In this document: in pieces, positions 33,910 to 43,310 of the stretch
Position numbering within the stretch: position 1 is the first letter of the stretch
How the letters are laid out: each line of letters starts with the position of its first letter
From: Streptomyces sp. NBC_00670
Lineage (GTDB): Bacteria; Actinomycetota; Actinomycetes; Streptomycetales; Streptomycetaceae
NCBI RefSeq assembly: GCF_036226765.1
Contig: NZ_CP109017.1
Location: forward strand, 2,619,501 to 2,683,500
Length of the DNA: 64,000 bases
Reading direction: 5' to 3'
Made by a program: the position numbers and the translations under genes
Notes under the pieces: generated by a model
The model's input: the letters and a program-made list of their open reading frames with translations, nothing else
Told to the model about the DNA's origin: nothing
Databases searched by the model: none

Positions 33910-34704
33910 TCAGCCGAGCAGTCCCGCCTGGTCCAGGAGGTAGGCCGTCATCGGGTCGTAGTGGCGGGGGCTGGTGACGTGGTCGTCGAGGGGGACGGCG
34001 ACCTGGAGCGTGCCCTCGGACTCGGCGAGGAAGAGGGCGGGGTCGTTGCAGTCGGCGTAGCCGATGGCGTCGACGCCGTCCTGGGCGGCGCGGCCGGCCC
34101 AGCCGTGGTCGGCGACGACGAGGTCGGGCGCCGGGTCGCCGTCGCGCTCCAGGCCCGTCAGGATCGCCCGCATGGGTTCACCCGAGTGGGTGTGCCAGAG
34201 GCTGGCGCCGTGTTCGAGGACGGCGACGTCGGCGAGCTGCCAGACGTAGCCCTCGTCGGTCTGCAGGCCCTCGGGGATCACGACGATGTCGCAGCCGGCG
34301 GCGCGCAGGGCGGCGGCGGTGGCGCGGTGGACGTCCAGGAGGCCGCCGGGGTGGCCGGTGGCGAACAGGACGCGCTGGCGGCCGTCGGCGGCCTTGCGGA
34401 GGCGGGCGGCCATGCGGTCCAGGGCGTCGACGGTGAGGTCGGGGTCGATGGTGTCCTGGCCGTAGCGGTACTCGGGGTCGTCGTTGACGCCGACGCGTTC
34501 CGCCATGACCGCGAGGACGTCCTGCTCGTCGGTCCAGCGGTCGCCGAGCTCCAGGCCGAGCCAGAAGTTGCGGTCGCCGTTGGCCAGCTTGCGGTAGTGG
34601 GAGAGGTTGTTCTCGCGGGGGGTGGCGACGTCGCCCGCGATGCGGGTGCGGACGAGGTGATCGACGAGGTCGGCGCGGCTGGGGGGCGTCCCGGGTATCG
34701 GCAT
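33910..34704 (-). CDS. Phosphatase-like protein of unknown substrate
   Basis: A 264-residue cytoplasmic protein that I recognise as a conserved Streptomyces protein commonly annotated simply as phosphatase. Visible features: an N-terminal RTRIAGDVATPRENNLSHYRKLANGD block, a Rossmann-like segment RVLFATGHPGGLLDVHRATAAALRAAGCDIVVIPEG, and a late DLVVADHGWAGRAAQDGVDAIGYADCND region rich in Asp that could bind metal or phosphate. ATG at 34704; the frame is open upstream through the dispersed repeat, which is not coding. It is convergent with the CDF gene. Function is not established by sequence. Confidence 0.7.
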   Translation of the reverse strand: MPIPGTPPSRADLVDHLVRTRIAGDVATPRENNLSHYRKLANGDRNFWLGLELGDRWTDEQDVLAVMAERVGVNDDPEYRYGQDTIDPDLTVDALDRMAARLRKAADGRQRVLFATGHPGGLLDVHRATAAALRAAGCDIVVIPEGLQTDEGYVWQLADVAVLEHGASLWHTHSGEPMRAILTGLERDGDPAPDLVVADHGWAGRAAQDGVDAIGYADCNDPALFLAESEGTLQVAVPLDDHVTSPRHYDPMTAYLLDQAGLLG

Positions 34705-34787
34705 GCCCCCATTGTGTACGCTGCCTCGCCCCCGCCGCCCTTGCCCTTCCCATCCCCGGGGGCTCCGCCCCCGGACCCCCAAAAGAC

Positions 34788-34858
34788 CGCGCAGTTCCCC
34801 GCGCCCCTTGAAAGCAGGGGGCGCCCCCGGGCTTTCAAGGGGCGCGGGGAACTGCGCG
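34788..34858. repeat. 28-bp perfect inverted repeat (dispersed element, fullest copy)
   Basis: Arms 34788-34815 and 34831-34858 are exact reverse complements (28 bp) around a 15-base centre that itself contains the palindrome GGGGGCGCCCCC. Each arm contains the core GCGCAGTTCCCCGCGCCCCT found in five other intergenic places of the window. It lies downstream of the tetR gene, so it may also end that transcript. Confidence 0.95.
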
Positions 34859-34923
34859 AACGGCCACGACGCACCCGCAGCCGCCACACCACAGAAGCCC
34901 CGGAGCTATAAGGCGCCCTGCGC

Positions 34924-35529
34924 TCAGCCCGCCGCAGGCGAGCCCGCCGCCGAGGCGAACGCGCCGCGGGCCATCGCCCGCAGAAGCTCCGCCGTCGCCG
35001 CGCGACCGGGAAGCGCACCGCGACGACCCAGATGCGGCGTGCTGTTCAGCAGGCCGAACACCGCGTGGACCGCCGCCCGGGCGACCGGTTCCAGAAGCCC
35101 GGGGTACACCTCCCGCAGCACCTCCACCCACAGCTCCACGTACTGCCGCTGCAACTGCCGCACCAGCTTGCGGTCACTGTCGCGCAGGCGGTCCAGCTCG
35201 CGGTCGTGCAGAGTGATGAGCGGACGGTCGTCGAGCGCGAAGTCGATGTGGCCCTCGATGAGCGAGTCCAGCACCGCCTCCGGGTCGCCGGCCGTCTCGG
35301 CGGCCCGCCGCCGGCCGCCGGTCAGCAGCTGCCCGCTGATCCCGACCAGCAGCTCCGCCAGCATCGCGTCCTTGCCGGCGAAGTGCCGGTAGAGCCCGGG
35401 TCCGCTGATGCCGACCGCGGCACCTATCTCGTCGACGCCCACGCCGTGGAACCCGCGTTCGGCGAAGAGGCGCGCGGCCTCCTTGAGGATCTGCTCGCGG
35501 CGGGTCGGGGCGTCGGTTCTCGTGGCCAT
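34924..35529 (-). CDS. TetR-family regulator of the leucine/acyl-CoA operon
   Basis: A 201-residue repressor. HTH: REQILKEAARLFAERGFHGVGVDEIGAAVGISGPGLYRHFAGKDAML. The C-terminal domain is helical and typical of regulators that sense acyl-CoA esters. ATG at 35529 follows TAGAAT by 7 bases without a ribosome site, so the mRNA is probably leaderless. It is divergent from the carboxylase operon, and two matching 16-bp boxes in the shared region (35552-35567, 35581-35596) are its likely operators. In S. coelicolor I recall a TetR gene in the same position. Confidence 0.9.
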   Translation of the reverse strand: MATRTDAPTRREQILKEAARLFAERGFHGVGVDEIGAAVGISGPGLYRHFAGKDAMLAELLVGISGQLLTGGRRRAAETAGDPEAVLDSLIEGHIDFALDDRPLITLHDRELDRLRDSDRKLVRQLQRQYVELWVEVLREVYPGLLEPVARAAVHAVFGLLNSTPHLGRRGALPGRAATAELLRAMARGAFASAAGSPAAG

Positions 35530-35536
35530 GAAAACA

Positions 35537-35596
35537 ATTCTAGACATCCACGTTAGCGGTCGTTAACCTGGACGGAGTGCGTTAACGCTCATTAAC
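35537..35596. promoter_or_regulatory. Divergent promoters with twin TetR boxes
   Basis: Boxes GTTAGCGGTCGTTAAC (35552-35567) and GTTAACGCTCATTAAC (35581-35596) share GTTA-N-CG-N-TC-N-TTAAC and are 29 bases apart. The operon promoter is TAGACA (35541-35546), 17 bases, TAACCT (35564-35569). The tetR -10 is TAGAAT on the minus strand (35537-35542). Box 1 covers both promoters; box 2 lies just downstream of the operon start. Confidence 0.75.
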
Positions 35597-35614
35597 ACGT
35601 GAGGGGACCGCAGG

Positions 35615-37237
<1,623 letters not shown>

Positions 37238-37251
37238 GGGGGAGCATGACC

Positions 37252-39189
37252 ATGTTCGACACGGTGCTGGTGGCCAACCGGGGCGAGATCGCCGTCCGCG
37301 TGATCCGCACCCTGCGGGCGCTGGGCGTGCGCTCGGTGGCCGTCTTCTCCGACGCGGACGCGGACGCCCGGCACGTCCGCGAGGCCGACACGGCCGTGCG
37401 GTTGGGCCCGGCCCCGGCGGCCGAGAGCTATCTGTCGGTGGAGCGGCTGCTCGAGGCCGCCGTCCGCAGCGGTGCCCGGGCGGTGCACCCGGGATACGGC
37501 TTCCTCGCGGAGAACGCCGGGTTCGCGCGGGCGTGCGCCGAGGCGGGGCTGGTCTTCATCGGCCCGCCCGCCGACGCGATCGCCCTGATGGGCGACAAGA
37601 TCCGCGCCAAGGAGACGGTGAAGGCGGCCGGGGTCCCGGTGGTGCCCGGCTCCAGCGGCTCCGGACTCACCGACGCCGAGCTTGCGGCCGCGGCCCGCGA
37701 GATCGGCGCCCCTGTGCTGCTCAAGCCCAGCGCGGGCGGCGGCGGCAAGGGCATGAGGCTGGTGCGGGACCCCGGGGCGCTGGCGGAGGAGATCGCCGCC
37801 GCCCGCCGCGAGGCCCGCGCCTCCTTCGGCGACGACACCCTCCTCGTCGAACGCTGGATCGACCGCCCCCGGCACATCGAGATCCAGGTGATGGCCGACG
37901 CGCACGGGAACGTGGTGCACCTGGGCGAGCGCGAGTGCTCCCTCCAGCGCCGCCACCAGAAGATCGTCGAGGAGGCGCCCAGCGTCCTGCTCGACAAGGC
38001 CACGCGCGCGGCGATGGGCGAGGCGGCGGTCCAGGCCGCCCGCTCCTGCGGCTACCGGGGCGCGGGCACGGTGGAGTTCATCGTCTCCGGCGGCGACCCG
38101 TCGTCGTACTACTTCATGGAGATGAACACCCGCCTCCAGGTGGAGCACCCGGTGACGGAGTTCGTCACGGGTCTCGACCTGGTCGAGTGGCAGCTGCGGG
38201 TGGCGGCCGGGGAGCCGCTGGCGTACCGCCAGGAGGACATCCGGCTGACCGGCCACGCGGTGGAGGCCCGGCTCTGCGCCGAAGACCCGTCCCGCGGGTT
38301 CCTCCCGTCCGGCGGCCGGGTGCTGGCGCTGCGCGAGCCGCAGGGCGACGGGGTGCGCAGCGACTCGGGGCTCAGCGAGGGCACGGAGGTCGGCAGCCTC
38401 TACGACCCGATGCTGTCCAAGGTGATCGCGTACGGCCCCGATCGCGCGACGGCGCTGCGCAGGCTGCGGGCGGCCCTGGCGGACACGGTGACACTGGGCG
38501 TGCCGACCAACGCGGGCTTCCTGCGCCGGCTGCTGGCCCACCCGGCGGTGGTGGCGGGCGAGCTGGACACGGGCCTGGTGGAACGCGAGGCCGACGGCCT
38601 CGTGCCGACCGAGGTGCCCGAGGAGGTGTACGAGGCCGCCGCGGCCGTACGCCTGGACGCGCTCGCGCCCCGCGCGGAGGGCTGGACCGACCCGTTCTCG
38701 GTGCCCAGCGGCTGGCGCATGGGCGGGCAGCCGGCGCCGGTCTCCTTCGACCTGCGCGTCACGGGATTCGACCCCGTGACGCACGCCCCGCGCGGCACGC
38801 GCCACGTCACGGCCGACCGCGTCACCGTGACGCTGGACGGCGTGACGCACACCTTCCACCACTCCGGCGACTGGCTCGGCCGGGACGGCGACGCCTGGCA
38901 GGTCCGTGACCACGACCCGGTGGCCGCCTCCCTCACCCGCGCCGCGCACGCCGGGGCGGACGCCCTGACCGCGCCCATGCCCGGCACGGTGACGGTGGTG
39001 AAGGTGGCCGTCGGCGACGAGGTGGCGGCCGGGCAGAGCCTGCTGGTGGTGGAGGCGATGAAGATGGAGCACGTCATCTCCGCCCCGCACGCCGGCACGG
39101 TCGCCGAGCTGGACGTCACCCCGGGCACGGCGGTCGCCATGGACCAGGTGCTCGCCGTACTGGCACCGCTCGAGGAGGGCGCGGAATGA
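37252..39189 (+). CDS. Acyl-CoA carboxylase alpha subunit: biotin carboxylase plus biotin carrier
   Basis: A 645-residue protein. The N-terminal biotin carboxylase domain ([21 protein letters not shown]) has the ATP-grasp glycine loop [12 protein letters not shown], the [12 protein letters not shown] strand and [16 protein letters not shown] with the catalytic Arg and metal-binding Glu/Asn residues. A linker domain and a C-terminal biotinyl domain follow with the biotin site [14 protein letters not shown] near residue 600. ATG at 37252 has GGGGGAG 7 bases upstream; ATG at 37246 is also possible. It is 14 bases after the beta subunit and its stop overlaps the lyase start. Confidence 0.93.
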   Translation: MFDTVLVANRGEIAVRVIRTLRALGVRSVAVFSDADADARHVREADTAVRLGPAPAAESYLSVERLLEAAVRSGARAVHPGYGFLAENAGFARACAEAGLVFIGPPADAIALMGDKIRAKETVKAAGVPVVPGSSGSGLTDAELAAAAREIGAPVLLKPSAGGGGKGMRLVRDPGALAEEIAAARREARASFGDDTLLVERWIDRPRHIEIQVMADAHGNVVHLGERECSLQRRHQKIVEEAPSVLLDKATRAAMGEAAVQAARSCGYRGAGTVEFIVSGGDPSSYYFMEMNTRLQVEHPVTEFVTGLDLVEWQLRVAAGEPLAYRQEDIRLTGHAVEARLCAEDPSRGFLPSGGRVLALREPQGDGVRSDSGLSEGTEVGSLYDPMLSKVIAYGPDRATALRRLRAALADTVTLGVPTNAGFLRRLLAHPAVVAGELDTGLVEREADGLVPTEVPEEVYEAAAAVRLDALAPRAEGWTDPFSVPSGWRMGGQPAPVSFDLRVTGFDPVTHAPRGTRHVTADRVTVTLDGVTHTFHHSGDWLGRDGDAWQVRDHDPVAASLTRAAHAGADALTAPMPGTVTVVKVAVGDEVAAGQSLLVVEAMKMEHVISAPHAGTVAELDVTPGTAVAMDQVLAVLAPLEEGAE

Positions 39190-40151
39190 CCGCTCAGGAA
39201 CTCCCCATGGCCGTCCCCGCGCCGGGGCTGCCGGCCAGGGTCCGCATCCACGAGGTCGGCGCGCGCGACGGGTTGCAGAACGAGTCGGCGACGGTGCCGA
39301 CGGCGGTGAAGGCCGAGTTCATCCACCGGCTCGCCGAGGCGGGCCTGACGACGATCGAGGCCACGAGCTTCGTGCACCCCAGGTGGGTGCCCCAACTGGC
39401 CGACGCGGAGCAGTTGTTCCCCCTGGTGAGCGCGTTGCCGGTGGCGCTGCCGGTCCTCGTGCCGAACGAACGGGGCCTGGAGCGGGCGCTCGCGCTGGGC
39501 GCCCGCCGGGTCGCCGTCTTCGCCAGCGCCACGGAGTCCTTCGCCCGGGCCAACCTCAACCGCACGGTGGACGAGTCGCTGGCGATGTTCGCCCCGGTGG
39601 TGTCCCGCGCGAAGGCGGAGGGCGGGCATGTCCGGGGCTATCTCTCCATGTGCTTCGGCGACCCCTGGGAGGGCCCGGTCCCGGTGGCGCAGGTGGTCCA
39701 GGTCTGCCGGGCCCTTCTGGACCTGGGGTGCGACGAACTGAGCCTGGGCGACACGATCGGCGTGGCCACCCCCGGCCATGTCACGGCACTGCTGTCCGCG
39801 CTGAACGAGGCCGGGGTGCCCACCGGCGCCCTCGGCGTCCACTTCCACGACACCTACGGCCAGGCCCTCGCCAACACCCTGGCCGCCCTCCAGCATGGCG
39901 TCACCACCGTGGACGCCTCCGCGGGCGGCCTCGGCGGCTGCCCGTTCGCCAAGTCCGCCACCGGCAACCTCGCCACCGAGGACCTGGTGTGGATGCTCCG
40001 GGGCCTCGGCATCGAGACCGGAGTCGACCTGGACCGTCTCGTCGCCACGAGCGAGTGGATGGCCGGGCACCTGGGCCGCCCCAGCCCGTCCCGCACCGTC
40101 CGCGCCCTCACCCCCCGGGCCTCTCAGGCCGCCTCCCACAAGGAGCAGTGA
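39186..40151 (+). CDS. Hydroxymethylglutaryl-CoA lyase
   Basis: A 321-residue DRE-TIM metallolyase that splits HMG-CoA into acetoacetate and acetyl-CoA, the last step of leucine degradation. Signature blocks: [14 protein letters not shown] at the N-terminus (metal-binding Asp and catalytic Arg), [14 protein letters not shown] (His-x-His metal ligands) and [19 protein letters not shown] containing the flexible G-x-G-G-C-P loop with the active-site Cys. ATG at 39186 overlaps the previous stop (ATGA). Length is normal. Confidence 0.94.
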   Translation: MTAQELPMAVPAPGLPARVRIHEVGARDGLQNESATVPTAVKAEFIHRLAEAGLTTIEATSFVHPRWVPQLADAEQLFPLVSALPVALPVLVPNERGLERALALGARRVAVFASATESFARANLNRTVDESLAMFAPVVSRAKAEGGHVRGYLSMCFGDPWEGPVPVAQVVQVCRALLDLGCDELSLGDTIGVATPGHVTALLSALNEAGVPTGALGVHFHDTYGQALANTLAALQHGVTTVDASAGGLGGCPFAKSATGNLATEDLVWMLRGLGIETGVDLDRLVATSEWMAGHLGRPSPSRTVRALTPRASQAASHKEQ

Positions 40152-40154
40152 CCC

Positions 40155-41315
40155 ATGGACCACAAGCTCTCCCCCGAGCTGGAGGAACTCCGCCGCACGG
40201 TCGAGGAGTTCGCCCACGACGTCGTCGCCCCCAAGATCGGCGACTTCTACGAGCGGCACGAGTTCCCGTACGAGATCGTCCGCGAGATGGGCCGGATGGG
40301 CCTGTTCGGGCTGCCGTTCCCGGAGGAGTACGGCGGCATGGGCGGCGACTACTTCGCGCTCGGCATCGCCCTGGAGGAGCTGGCCCGGGTCGACTCCTCC
40401 GTCGCCATCACCCTGGAGGCCGGGGTCTCGCTCGGCGCCATGCCGCTGCATCTGTTCGGCACGAAGGAGCAGAAGCGGGAGTGGCTCCCCCGGCTCTGCG
40501 CGGGCGAGATCCTGGGCGCGTTCGGCCTCACCGAACCCGAGGGCGGCTCCGACGCGGGCGCGACGCGCACCACGGCCCGCCTGGACGAGAAGACGGACGA
40601 GTGGGTGATCAACGGCACCAAGTGCTTCATCACCAACTCCGGCACGGACATCACGGGCCTGGTCACGGTGACGGCGGTGACGGACCGCAAACCGGACGGC
40701 AGGCCGGTCATCTCCTCGATCATCGTCCCGTCCGGCACCCCGGGCTTCACGGTCGCGGCCCCGTACTCCAAGGTCGGCTGGAACGCGTCGGACACCCGGG
40801 AGCTGTCCTTCGCCGACGTCCGGGTCCCGGCGGCCAATCTGCTGGGCGAGGTGGGCCGGGGCTACGCACAGTTCCTGCGCATCCTGGACGAGGGCCGTAT
40901 CGCGATCGCCGCGCTGGCCACGGGTCTCGCGCAGGGCTGTGTGGACGAGTCGGTGAAGTACGCCAAGGAGCGCAGGGCCTTCGGCCGGCACATCGGCGAG
41001 TACCAGGCCATCCAGTTCAAGATCGCCGACATGGAGATGAAGGCCCACACCTCCCGCCTCGCCTGGCGTGACGCGGCCTCCCGCCTGGTCTCCGGCGACC
41101 CCTTCAAGAAGGAGGCGGCCCTGGCGAAGCTGTACTCGTCCACGATCGCGGTCGACAACGCCCGCGAGGCCACGCAGATCCACGGCGGCTACGGTTTCAT
41201 GAACGAGTACCCGGTGGCGCGGATGTGGCGGGACGCCAAGATCCTGGAGATCGGCGAGGGCACGAGCGAGGTGCAACGCATGCTGATCGCCAGGGAGTTG
41301 GGGCTGACGAGCTGA
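40155..41315 (+). CDS. acdH: Branched-chain acyl-CoA dehydrogenase
   Basis: A 386-residue FAD acyl-CoA dehydrogenase. Signatures: AFGLTEPEGGSDAGATRTTARL and QIHGGYGFMNEYPVARMWRDAKILEIGEGTSEVQRM. It closes the operon; isovaleryl-CoA dehydrogenase activity would feed the carboxylase. The equivalent S. coelicolor gene, as I recall, is acdH, linked to branched-chain amino acid breakdown and precursor supply for polyketides. The ATG at 40155 is 3 bases after the lyase stop, with AAGGAG in the end of the lyase gene as ribosome site. Confidence 0.9.
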   Translation: MDHKLSPELEELRRTVEEFAHDVVAPKIGDFYERHEFPYEIVREMGRMGLFGLPFPEEYGGMGGDYFALGIALEELARVDSSVAITLEAGVSLGAMPLHLFGTKEQKREWLPRLCAGEILGAFGLTEPEGGSDAGATRTTARLDEKTDEWVINGTKCFITNSGTDITGLVTVTAVTDRKPDGRPVISSIIVPSGTPGFTVAAPYSKVGWNASDTRELSFADVRVPAANLLGEVGRGYAQFLRILDEGRIAIAALATGLAQGCVDESVKYAKERRAFGRHIGEYQAIQFKIADMEMKAHTSRLAWRDAASRLVSGDPFKKEAALAKLYSSTIAVDNAREATQIHGGYGFMNEYPVARMWRDAKILEIGEGTSEVQRMLIARELGLTS

Positions 41316-41391
41316 CGCCGACGTACAGGTGAGGACCCCGCCCCCGGACGCGGCATGCACAGGGGAAGGACCCCGCCCCCCGGACCCGGCA

Positions 41392-41410
41392 TGAGGTTAG
41401 GCTAACCTAC
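41392..41410 (+). promoter_or_regulatory. Iron box (DmdR1/IdeR operator)
   Basis: TGAGGTTAGGCTAACCTAC contains the perfect palindrome AGGTTAG-G-CTAACCT (41394-41408) and matches the actinobacterial iron box TTAGGTTAGGCTAACCTAA at 17 of 19 positions apart from the edges. It lies 52 bases before the siderophore-binding gene, predicting repression by Fe(II)-DmdR1. Confidence 0.92.
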
Positions 41411-41462
41411 TTTCGAACTCGTCCGGCGGGCCACCCCCGCCCCGTTCGAAGGCAGCCACAGC

Positions 41463-42512
41463 ATGTTCAACGCCCGTGTCTCCCGTCCCACCCGCCGCGG
41501 CGTCCTCGCCGCCGGCGGTGCCCTCGGCCTCGGTGCCGTGCTCGCGGCCTGCGGTGACGAGGACGCGAAAGCCGGCGGCTCGGGCGACGGGTCCGGGGCG
41601 GGCACGTCGGGTTCGTGGACCTTCAAGGACGACCGCGGCCGGGCCGCGAAGGCCGGCAAGGTCCCGTCGAACATCGTCGCGTTCGTCGGCGTGGCCGCCG
41701 CGCTGCACGACTACGGCGTGAGCGTGAAGGGCGTCTTCGGGCCCACGAAGACCAAGGACGGCAAGGCCGATGTCCAGGCCGGTGACATGGACGTCAGCAA
41801 GGTGACCATCCTGGGCAACGAGTGGGGCCAGTTCAACATCGAGAAGTACGCGGCCCTCGGCCCGGACCTCCTCGTCTCCACGATGTTCGACGACGCCGGC
41901 ACCCTCTGGTACGTCCCCGAGGAGTCCAAGAAGAAGATCGAGGCCGTCGGCGCGCCGAGCGTCGGCATCTCCGTCTACGACCGCCAGCTGCCCGAGCCGC
42001 TCCAGCGGATGCTGGCGCTCGCCAAGACGCTCGGCGCGGACACCTCCTCCAGCGAGATCGCCGCCGCGAAGAAGCGGTTCGAGGACGCCGCCGCCCGGCT
42101 GCGCGCCGCGGCCAAGGCCCACCCCGACATCAAGGTCCTGGTCGGTTCCGCGAGCCAGGACATCTTCTACGTCTCCGGCACCAACCTCTCCATCGACCTG
42201 GAGTACTTCAAGGCCCTCGGCGTCAACTTCGTCGAGCCGGCCGAGGCCGCCAAGAAGGCGAGCGGCGGGTGGTTCGAGAACCTCAGCTGGGAGAACGTCG
42301 ACAAGCACCCGGCCGACCTCATCATGATGGACAACCGGACCTCCGCAATCCAGCCGGCCGACATCACCGAGGCCACGTGGAAGAAGCTGCCCGCGGTCAA
42401 GGCGGGCCAGGTCATCCCGCGCAACCCCGAGCCGATCCTCTCGTACGACAAGTGCGCACCGCTGCTCGAAGACCTCGCCAAGGCGATCGAGAGCGCGAAG
42501 AAGGTGAGCTGA
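41463..42512 (+). CDS. desE: Siderophore-binding lipoprotein of an ABC importer
   Basis: A 349-residue FepB/FhuD-type binding lipoprotein. The signal has paired arginines and a lipobox (RRGVLAAGGALGLGAVLAACG; Cys ~31). The mature part has the two-lobe long-helix fold of siderophore receptors: RAAKAGKVPSNIVAFVGVAAALHDYG, PDLLVSTMFDDAG, and IKVLVGSASQDIFYVSGTNLSIDLEYFKALG. A perfect iron box lies upstream, so it is expressed under iron starvation. Position and size match DesE (ferrioxamine receptor, SCO2780 from memory). The desferrioxamine biosynthetic genes that follow it in S. coelicolor are not here. No permease or ATPase is adjacent, so it works with a transporter encoded elsewhere. Confidence 0.88.
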   Translation: MFNARVSRPTRRGVLAAGGALGLGAVLAACGDEDAKAGGSGDGSGAGTSGSWTFKDDRGRAAKAGKVPSNIVAFVGVAAALHDYGVSVKGVFGPTKTKDGKADVQAGDMDVSKVTILGNEWGQFNIEKYAALGPDLLVSTMFDDAGTLWYVPEESKKKIEAVGAPSVGISVYDRQLPEPLQRMLALAKTLGADTSSSEIAAAKKRFEDAAARLRAAAKAHPDIKVLVGSASQDIFYVSGTNLSIDLEYFKALGVNFVEPAEAAKKASGGWFENLSWENVDKHPADLIMMDNRTSAIQPADITEATWKKLPAVKAGQVIPRNPEPILSYDKCAPLLEDLAKAIESAKKVS

Positions 42513-42547
42513 GCGCCCCGACGGTACGAGCGACCGCGCGTGTTGGC

Positions 42548-42576
42548 CGGCCCGGGGCGGGAAATGCCCCGGGCCG
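42548..42576 (+). terminator. Hairpin terminator after the siderophore-binding gene
   Basis: An 11-bp perfect stem (42548-42558 with 42566-42576, CGGCCCGGGGC and complement), 7-base loop, 36 bases past the stop. It also separates the gene from the convergent phosphatase relic. Confidence 0.8.
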
Positions 42577-42584
42577 ACCCTCGT

Positions 42585-42896
42585 TCAGCGCGCCCGGCGG
42601 GCCACCGTGAAGTGGTCGACCTGCTCGACCGTCTCCGCGATGCCGCGGACCTTCAGCGTGGCGTAGTGGCCGCGCGGGGCCGGGGTGCAGAGCGTGCGGA
42701 CCTCGGCCCTGATCCTGCGCGAGAGGTCCCAGGGGTGGGCGCCGACCCGGAGGAACGGGTCCTTCACCGCGGCCGGGACCTGCCAGGAGACGGTCATCTC
42801 GGTGCGCGGATCGGTGCCGTAGGCGAGGTGGCGGCCGAAGGGGGCGACGAGCGCGCCGTCGGCCGTGTCCTTCCCGGAGGACTCCCATATCAGATC
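42585..42896 (-). pseudogene. Fragment of a purple acid phosphatase-type metallophosphoesterase
   Basis: A minus-strand frame closed by TGA at both ends (upstream stop 42897-42899, end 42585) encodes about 103 residues: GALVAPFGRHLAYGTDPRTE, then MTVSWQVPAAVKDPFLRVGA and HPWDLSRRIRAEVRTL. This matches the N-terminal fibronectin-like domain of exported purple acid phosphatases of Streptomyces (about 500 residues). The signal peptide, the rest of that domain and the whole metal-binding catalytic domain are missing. An internal ATG at 42797 would give 70 residues at most. It is a truncated relic. Confidence 0.65.
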
Positions 42897-42965
42897 TCAC
42901 AGCACCGTGCCCGAAATCGGGCAGGAATCTTGCGAATCCGTCGGGCTTACTCCAGGATCTAGCGG

Positions 42966-43223
42966 GTGCACGACGAACTTGTTGACCATCTGACGCGCTC
43001 CACGCCCCTCAGTCGGGGCGAGGCGCTGCGCGTGGTCCAGGACGTGCTCGCCTACTTCGACGAGAGCACCGAGGCGTACGTCCGCCGCCGGCACCGCGAA
43101 CTCCAGGCCCAGGGCCTGGTGAACGCGTCCATCTTCGAACGGATAGAGGCGGACCTGAAGTACCGCGCGGTCTCCCCGCCGGACCTCACGCTCCGGCAAC
43201 TGCGCCGCATCGTCTACGGCTGA
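42966..43223 (+). CDS. Small conserved protein of unknown function
   Basis: An 85-residue all-helical soluble protein (HDELVDHLTRSTPLSRGEALRVVQDVLAYFDESTEAYVRRRHRELQAQGLVNASIFERIEADLKYR...). The alternation of charged and hydrophobic residues suggests a compact helical bundle; RRRHRELQAQG is strongly basic. GTG at 42966 has AGGA about 10 bases upstream. I recognise it as a conserved Streptomyces protein upstream of glmS but not as a named family. It ends 87 bases before glmS. Confidence 0.7.
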   Translation: MHDELVDHLTRSTPLSRGEALRVVQDVLAYFDESTEAYVRRRHRELQAQGLVNASIFERIEADLKYRAVSPPDLTLRQLRRIVYG

Positions 43224-43310
43224 GCCGGGGCCCCGTCCTTCCGGATCCCTCAACTCGTCTCAACGCATCTCAACGAACGTCAACGAACCTCACGGGACAA
43301 AAGGTTACAT

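Noticed and set aside
41332..41393. Two near-identical AGGACCCCGCCCCCGGAC...CGGCATG words before the iron box as a regulatory repeat
   Set aside because: They are a short imperfect GC-rich duplication (about 26 bases each) with no promoter-like placement; the iron box explains regulation.
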